From Posidonia oceanica (Eukaryota > Streptophyta > Magnoliopsida > Alismatales > Posidoniaceae), in contig JAZBRS010000023.1 of the NCBI GenBank assembly GCA_037176725.1, positions 24,423,001 through 24,487,000 of the forward strand: a DNA stretch of 64,000 nt, given 5' to 3'. Position 1 is the stretch's first letter. The number at the start of each line of letters is the position of its first letter. The position numbers and the translations under genes are program-made. The notes under the pieces were generated by a model. It saw only the letters and a list, made by a program, of their open reading frames with translations. It searched no databases and was not told the origin of the DNA. This document shows positions 58,294-64,000 of this stretch, piece by piece.

Positions 58294-58334
58294 CAGTAAA
58301 ATCCCAAGCTCCAGCAGCTGGGGCTATTTTACTG
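58294..58334 (+). other. Hairpin in leader of G
   Basis: Perfect outer arms CAGTAAAAT / ATTTTACTG enclose an imperfect inner pairing AGCTCCAG / CTGGGGCT around CAG. A stable stem-loop downstream of the PBS suits a packaging or dimerisation signal. Confidence 0.6.
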
Positions 58335-58740
58335 AGGTTAGGAGACTGTGCTGCGAGCCGCCAGTACTAGCAGCGTCTGTTTGAGCCGCTCCTCTAGAGG
58401 GCGACTGAAATAGACGCCGTTTAAGCAGGCGCCTCCCTCAGTCCGATTTTTTTTTACTGCAGACCTCTTAGTTTTTTCCTGTATTTTGTGTTGTGTTTTT
58501 AGATCTGCAGTAGCACTAAAAATTAAAAACAACTTTCCATGTCCACTGTCTTCTAGTTTTTTAACGATTTTTAGCTTTGCTTGTGTCCACTCTTAAGGTG
58601 GAAACTAATTGTTTAGTATTAAAGTGGAAGTCCCTTGAGGAAGTCTTCCTCTAGCTAGAACAGTTAACCTGAGCGAACCCGGGCTAGTGCAAGTCGCTCT
58701 CCCATACTCAGTGTTAGCTGCAATAGTTAGATCAAGATCT

Positions 58741-58819
58741 TAAGGTGTCCCAAGTATTGTTATTGGCTTCTCTCTCTCTCTGAGCCAATAGTGACACTTG
58801 GTAGATACTTTACACCTTA
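58741..58819 (+). other. Long segmented hairpin in leader of G
   Basis: Three nested arm pairs: TAAGGTGT (58741-58748) with ACACCTTA (58812-58819), CCAAGT (58750-58755) with ACTTGG (58796-58801), and TATTGGCT (58761-58768) with AGCCAATA (58783-58790). The loop is a CT repeat. All three pairs are perfect although the copy is old. Confidence 0.75.
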
Positions 58820-59499
58820 ATACTTCGTGTTTGTTTATTGCTTTGTGGTTTGTTACGTGCCGAGCCTAAGGACAGAATCCTAGGTAGAGGGTCCCTGTTT
58901 AGAGAGACAAGCCCCCCATCTAGGCCCCTCTTGGTGGACCCTAACGAAGGTCAAGGAGGAGTACCTTAAAGCCAACCAATCCCAGTTGCTTGTGACCCAC
59001 GCAGGTTTAATTAATCAATCCATTAATTAAACACCTAAACAAGTAAAAGCAACACATTGTTTGAAACCTGCTCTCGTTTTCCTTCTTGACTGTTGCGTGG
59101 TCTGTCCGAGACAGACCCAATTTGCTGACTGAACCAGGGGCACAGTCGCCAGTTCAGGAGGCGCATCGGTAAGCTGCTGGTGAAATCAGCGACTTGTCAG
59201 GCCGCCTGTAAAACAGGCGACTAGCAGGGAATTACGATTCAGTGCAATGTTTGCAGGGATTAGGCATACTGCTAACCACAAGGCTATAAGCACAGACTGT
59301 TTCAATTTCTGTTAATTTTTTTTCAAATTCTATCGAGTCTGTATTAATTAGTGTTCCTCGAGTCTGTAATTTCTTTTTTATCTCCTGTAATAGTCTAGAA
59401 AAGCAAAAAAAGAAAAGAAAAAAAAAGAAAAAAAAAGGGACAAAAGAAAAGAAAAAAGAGAAAGAAGAAAAAAAAAAGAAAAAAAAAGTACAAAGAACA

Positions 59500-61780
59500 A
59501 TGGAGCGCATGAGCACTACCTCTACCTCCATGGCACAGCAAGGCCAAGGCTCGGAAGGGTCTTTCTTCAGAGGCTCAGCCTCACAAATGGAAGGGCCAGG
59601 AACCCCCTGCTTCTCACTAGCCACCAACCGGCGAAAATTCCCGCACGCCTCCATCCCCTTCGATTACCACACTGATACAAACGAAGAAGGAGGGGAGGCA
59701 GATCAGTCCCGAACAATAGACATCCCGCCCGAGTTCACACGTCCCAAGGCAACTTCTAATGTTGTGCCTCCCGTTGTGACTACTTCCTACCCAATTGAGG
59801 AGGAGACCTATGAGGTCCGGCAATCCCTGGCTCAACAACAACATTTCACGCACACAAACTCACAAACCTCCACCCTCCTAGAACACCACAACCACCTATT
59901 CCATACGCCCGTCTACACGCACGCCACACCTAACCCTACCTTCCCTAACCAAGGCCCCTATCCACCATACTACACGACGCCCACCTACCCTTATATCCAC
60001 CCAACTCTACCATACGCAACCCCATACCTGCCACAACCTCCCGCTAACACGCCATACTACCCCACTCCACCTCCACCACCATTCTTCCATCCACAACAAC
60101 CTCCCATTAACACACCTTACTACCCTACACGACCCCAATCATCATTCTTCCATCCACCACATAACCCATCGCTACCACCATTCCCACTAACACATCAGCA
60201 CCCGAGCCAGGGGCATTACGCCGCACCTGGGACTGATCTTAAGAGGATGATTGCCGAAGCCTTAACGGAGGCCGGGGTCACTTCCAAGACGCCCATCGGC
60301 TACGATATCTCCAAGTTCCCTCACTTTGCCCTTCCCTAAGGGTTTAAAATGCCAAAAATGAGGAGATATAATAGTACAGAGGATCCCAGGAACCACATAG
60401 CTGCCTTCACTATGGATATTCTACCATACCGTTATGATGCCGGGCTCACTGCATATCTCTTCTTCAAGACGCTTGAGGGAGAAGCCTTAAAGTGGTTCGA
60501 CACCCTGACTTCCTATGATCTCCAAGATTTTAGGATAATTGAGGAAAAATTTCTAAATCAATACAGTCACCAGGTGCCACACAAATCCACTGCGGGCGAC
60601 CTCACAGCTGAGAGGATGAGGTCAAATGAAGACTTCGTCACCTTCGCTAGCCGGTGGAGGGACATGGCCGCTAGATCAAAGTGCTACATACCTGAAGGCC
60701 AAGCCGAGGAAATAAACGCAAGAAACACCACGGGAGCACTCAGAGCTGGACTGTTGGTAGGTGACTTCTACACCTATCCACAGTTATATGAGTGGGGCGC
60801 CAAGGTGATGCGGAACAGAGAAGAGCTACCATTCCTGGAGCTCGAAGCAAAAAGCCGGAAGAAGACTGCGGGACATACCATAGAAGGTGTCACTGGCAAC
60901 ATGGCACAACTAGCCACGCAGCATCAGAGGGGATGGAAAGGGCAGCCCTTCCAGCAGCCTCAATATCAAGTGGAACCACAAAGGCAGCCATTTCAACAGT
61001 TCCAACCCCAGCACCTTAACCCCCCGATAAATGCTCAACAAGGGCAGAACAGTGGTCAATACAAAGCACCACTGCAAGGGCAGAGGGACTACCACAATGT
61101 TCCTCCTCCACAGGCACCTAGAGGACCAAGGAGACAAAGCTACCCACCACTTCCAGAGACGATCCCAGATATCTTCAGGATGCTGGTCGAAAGTGGGAAC
61201 TTACAACTCCCAGTGCCAAAACCGAATGCTCCCAACGCAAACATGACCAAGTACTATGCCTACCACTAGAAAAACGGGCACACACTTGAGGAATGTTATG
61301 TGTTAAAAGAACGAATATACGATCTAAATGATAAGGGAGAAATAATGTGGTCAGCCCTCAAGGATAGATTGAAAGAGGCTAGGACGGGACAGCACAAGTT
61401 GCAGACACACCAGAACCCTCTGCCTAATCACCCGGTGGCGCACCTGGAGACAGAAGACAACCCACCTGAAGCCAAGACCGTCACCATGTGCCTAATTGAA
61501 TCAGAACCAGAGCCGGCTTCCTCCATTGTGGAAAGCAATGACGTCGAGGTGTGCTCTGAACAGGGATCCATAGAATGGGAATTCCCGATAGAGACAACAC
61601 AAGACGAAGAAGGCGAGGAGGATGACCTCGAGCTCCTCAAGTGCTTCAATTTCCTCCCAGGGGAAGGCCAATCCCAAAAACAAAATGCCGAGACAGATCC
61701 CTTCGAGATAGCCCAGAAAATTATCAAGGAGTATGAGCGGAGAAATATAGTCTTCAAGGACTCAGAGCTACCCACTCGGA
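59500..61780 (+). pseudogene. gag: Gag of element G (two in-frame stops, frameshift at end)
   Basis: The frame runs from the ATG at 59500 with TAA at 60337-60339, TAG at 61267-61269, and loss of frame near 61780. The N-terminal 270 codons are Pro/Tyr/His-rich, with Tyr-Pro-rich repeats. Codons after 60349 encode the capsid-like gag domain, with ALKWFDTL and the FVTFASRWRDMA block typical of Tat-lineage gag (compare EYVGRWRALA in element A). A knuckle-like motif at 61252-61293 reads YYAYH-stop-KNGHTLEEC; both the first Cys position and the linker are damaged. The region 61560-61780 is acidic. The first stop sits within the conserved gag start block (GFKMPKM follows it), so it is a mutation, not an ORF boundary. 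Confidence 0.82.
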
Positions 61781-62252
61781 GAAACGGCTCTGGCCATTGG
61801 TGATCACTGTAGAGGTCAACGGCTACCTCCTCCCTGGCATACTTGTGGACACAAGGGCTAGTCGCAGTGCGTGCTCCCTGAACACACTCGACTACCTAGA
61901 TGTCGAAGAAGAGGATAGCACCAGAGAGAAGATCTTCTGCAAGGGCTTTAATAATATCCAGACAGAGGTGATAGGGACAGTTCAGCTGGCAATTACCATC
62001 GGCCCCCTCACCAGCATTACCAAGGTCATGGTGGTAGAATGTGACCTAGCAAAACCGCTGATCCTCAGGAGAACTTGGCTGGCGGAAATATGTGCAGTTG
62101 CGTCTCCGACACACCAGCTATTAAAGTTCAAGTTCCAAGGCGAGATGATCACCATCCAAGCGGACCATGAAACGACCCTGAAAATGATCTGGGGACCTTA
62201 TCTGGCAGGATTCCACATGGGAGACCCAGCACCAAATGGCACAGGCGGCTAG
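61781..62252 (+). pseudogene. Aspartic-protease-like domain 1 of element G (catalytic Gly replaced)
   Basis: Frame shifted relative to gag. It contains the retropepsin pattern: hydrophobic strand, then Leu-Val-Asp-Thr-Arg-Ala-Ser, where the expected catalytic motif is Asp-Thr-Gly, then a flap-like region and PLILRRTWLAEICAVASPTH. Gly-to-Arg in the catalytic triad predicts an inactive enzyme and is one G-to-A change from GGG. TAG at 62250-62252 ends the frame, but the same frame continues into domain 2 after it. Confidence 0.72.
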
Positions 62253-63929
62253 ATTGATGATGGGGACGATGAAGTCCCAAGTATCCAAGGATTCCAGCAG
62301 CTCACCAATAATCAAGCAGCCCAAGGGTATACCCAGATCCAGAGGCCTACATTGTTGAACTCATCTCAGCTACCCATAAACCAGGGGCAGTCTCTTCTCA
62401 GGAAACCTCTGTCTCTGCTCAAGTCCGGCCACGTCAAGGGAGAACACAACCAGGCTCAGCAGGCCCCCATCACAATAACCGGGCGGATCTCCAACCAAGT
62501 CGCACTGCCTCCGCCTAATGCAGAACCAGCCACTTCCCCGCCTCAACCGGAGTTCCACATACCCTGGAGGGTAGAAGGCACATTCGACGTCCTAGAGCAG
62601 CTCAGAAAGACACAAGCAAAGATCTCCATCTACGAGCTGATTAGAGCCTCGGAGAAGCACCAGGACATCCTGATGGAGGTATTGAAGAAAGCCCAGGTAC
62701 CGGAGGACATGCCTGCTAAAGCTCTGGCCACCGTCGCCACTGCTGTGTTCATGAAGCCCACAGTTATCTTCACTGACTCCAAATTAGCTCCTCCTGAAAG
62801 GAGGACTTTACCTTTAAATGTTACTATTGTAATAAACAGTTACAAACTTTCTAGTATGCTTGTCGATACTGGGGCAACTTTAAACGTATGCTTCCTAGAA
62901 ACCCTGCAGTTAGTTAGGCTAACCGAATCTCAATTATGCCCAGCAGCCTTAACTGTATCAGGGTACGACAACAACAAAAAAGCAGCCTTGGGAAAGATAA
63001 CTGTCCAAGTTACCATTGGCCCTCTCCAACTGGAAACAGTGCTCATAGTAGTCGATGCCCCAATCTCATATCGACTCATATTAAGGCGCCAATGGATCGA
63101 GGAGATCAAGGCAGTCACCTCCCCGCGCCACCAATGCATGAAGTTCCCTTACCAAGGGAAAATCATCAAAATACGGGGAGATGAGCCAGTGGAAGCTGAA
63201 GCCCACCTGGTAACAGTCCTGACTACCACACCGGCACCATTGATCAGGGACTCAACTGCCAAGGCCATAAATAATGTCAAAAAGGTCTTCGCTCCCAAGA
63301 GTATTGACATAAATCAATACGATTACCCCGACCACATGAAAAGGCCTTGGGAGATCCTCCTCAAGATAGGATACACCTTGGAGAAAGGACTTAGCCGCCA
63401 GGAACAAGGAACGAGGGCCGCGCTTGAAACACCAGAGGAGCGCAGTCGTACCGGGCTAGGGTACCTTGGGCAACCAGACCCAAGCAAACCTTTAGCATGG
63501 TCACTTGCCAAACACTTCATGTCAGTCGGGCTACAAGTGCACGACAAGCAAGTGTCAGACACAGTTCCCGACTTCCCAGCAATAACAACAGCCGCAAAGG
63601 CCCCTAAGCCCGTCATCCTCAGCGCTCTTACGGACCCCGAGACGGCACTAACTCCTTCTCCCTGCCTAGAAGAAGTTCCAACCATCCTCAACGCTTCAAC
63701 GAAGCCCGAGGAAGAAGCACCAACCTCCTACACGGAAGAGGTCCCTGCTGCTCTCCCCGCATCCCCAGAAGCTCCTTTACCTCCGGACATCCAAGCAAGT
63801 GACTCCCCCGGAACCTCTACGGAAGACACCAAAGCAGAGAACTCCAACCCTACCTGCAAACTCTCCCGCTTCCTTAGCAACCCATGGCCTTGCCCCTCTA
63901 AGCAAGAAGGGGCTGGGGCCACAAACTGA
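62253..63929 (+). pseudogene. Aspartic-protease-like domain 2 plus G-patch-like segment of element G
   Basis: Same frame as domain 1 after its TAG. A helix-rich stretch with ISIYELIRASEKHQD (about 62612) is homologous to the pre-protease region of elements A and B. It is followed by a second retropepsin-like unit with an intact MLVDTGATLNVCF motif (about 62850) and LILRRQWIEEIKAVTSPRHQ (about 63080). A G-patch-like segment follows (IGYTLEKGL .. GTRAALETPEERSRTGLGY, about 63370-63460), then an acidic Pro/Thr-rich tail. TGA at 63927-63929 and further stops before 64000 close the frame. RT would lie to the right of the window. Whether the final stop is natural or a mutation cannot be decided here. 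Confidence 0.75.
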
Positions 63930-64000
63930 ACGCCAAATGGCGAACCGCCTCCACCGCAGAGGCAAACCTAGGGGCAAACCCCCTACCCTTGTGAATAATT

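Larger units (their letters stand above)
58132..59499 (+). other. Leader of element G with inverted repeats and an A-rich tract before gag
   Basis: Non-coding. It contains a 41-nt hairpin (58294-58334), a three-part long hairpin (58741-58819), further GTCGCC-type dyads (about 58375-58440 and 59140-59225), and a run of almost only A and G (about 59398-59490) ending ten bases before the gag ATG. I see no frame worth calling. Confidence 0.72.
56572..64000 (+). mobile_element. Element G: decayed Tat-like Ty3/gypsy element, cut by right window edge
   Basis: Plus strand: LTR (56572-58106), degenerate tRNA-Arg PBS (58114), structured leader, gag (59500 onward), two aspartic-protease-like domains and a G-patch-like segment, ending at the window edge before RT. 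At least three stops and one frameshift lie in gag-protease, so the copy is dead. The gag, the pre-protease helix region (ISIYELIRASEKHQDIL versus ISIWDLIHTSAEHREAF in A) and the G-patch are homologous to elements A and B but distant from them. Confidence 0.82.

Noticed and set aside
1..64000. Host genes, tRNA or rRNA genes
   Set aside because: No open frame outside retrotransposon domains shows a recognisable host protein family, and I saw no tRNA cloverleaf or rRNA segment. The tRNA-like words found are primer-binding sites.

Overview
The window is repeat-dense nuclear DNA from a plant, most likely a flowering plant with a large genome. I see no host gene. Almost all of it is LTR retrotransposon sequence of the Ty3/gypsy Tat (Ogre-like) type. 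The evidence is: fused gag-pol frames with two RNase H domains; primer-binding sites complementary to plant tRNA-Arg; LTRs starting TGTTGACACCCC or TGTAGACACCCC; polypurine tracts of the form GGGAGGGGCATC; and very long LTRs. I cannot name the species.

Layout. (1) 1-25204, minus strand: element A, a giant near-complete element. Its 3' LTR (1-4308) is cut by the window edge. The interior (4309-19432) holds the PPT, two minisatellites, a 412-codon extra ORF resembling the plant-transposon domain DUF7745, a 2,882-codon gag-pol frame broken by one TAG, and a tRNA-Arg PBS. The 5' LTR (19433-25204) is 5,772 bp. If both LTRs are equally long the whole element is about 26.7 kb. (2) 25205-42694, minus: element B, a related older copy whose gag-pol carries two stops. 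Element A is inserted in its 3' region, so the rest of B lies left of the window. (3) 42695-46530, plus: right part of an LTR (C), into which B inserted. (4) 46531-47158 plus 47159-47569 and 53214-55555: 3' UTR, PPT and 3' LTR of a plus-strand element D. C sits in its 3' UTR. D's LTR is split by a minus-strand LTR (E, flanked by GCACC on both sides), and E is split by a solo plus-strand LTR (F, 47957-51220). (5) 55556-56571: remnants of other elements, including a chromovirus-like pol end, a short LTR with a tRNA-Met-type PBS, and an LTR-like piece with a TATA box. (6) 56572-64000, plus: element G, an older Tat-like element with a 1.5 kb LTR, a degenerate tRNA-Arg PBS, a structured leader, and a decayed gag-protease region with two protease domains. 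It runs off the right edge before RT.

The relative insertion order is A into B into C into D, and F into E into D. The unexplained signals I find most interesting are: short inverted-repeat modules with conserved stems and variable loops (GTTGGACGC type in LTR F, GTCGCC type in E and G); a 30-bp array with 90-bp higher order shared by the LTRs of A, B and C; consensus splice donors just upstream of those arrays; and the extra DUF7745-like ORF with minisatellites in the 3' region of A. All similarities were judged by eye, with no alignment or database search.
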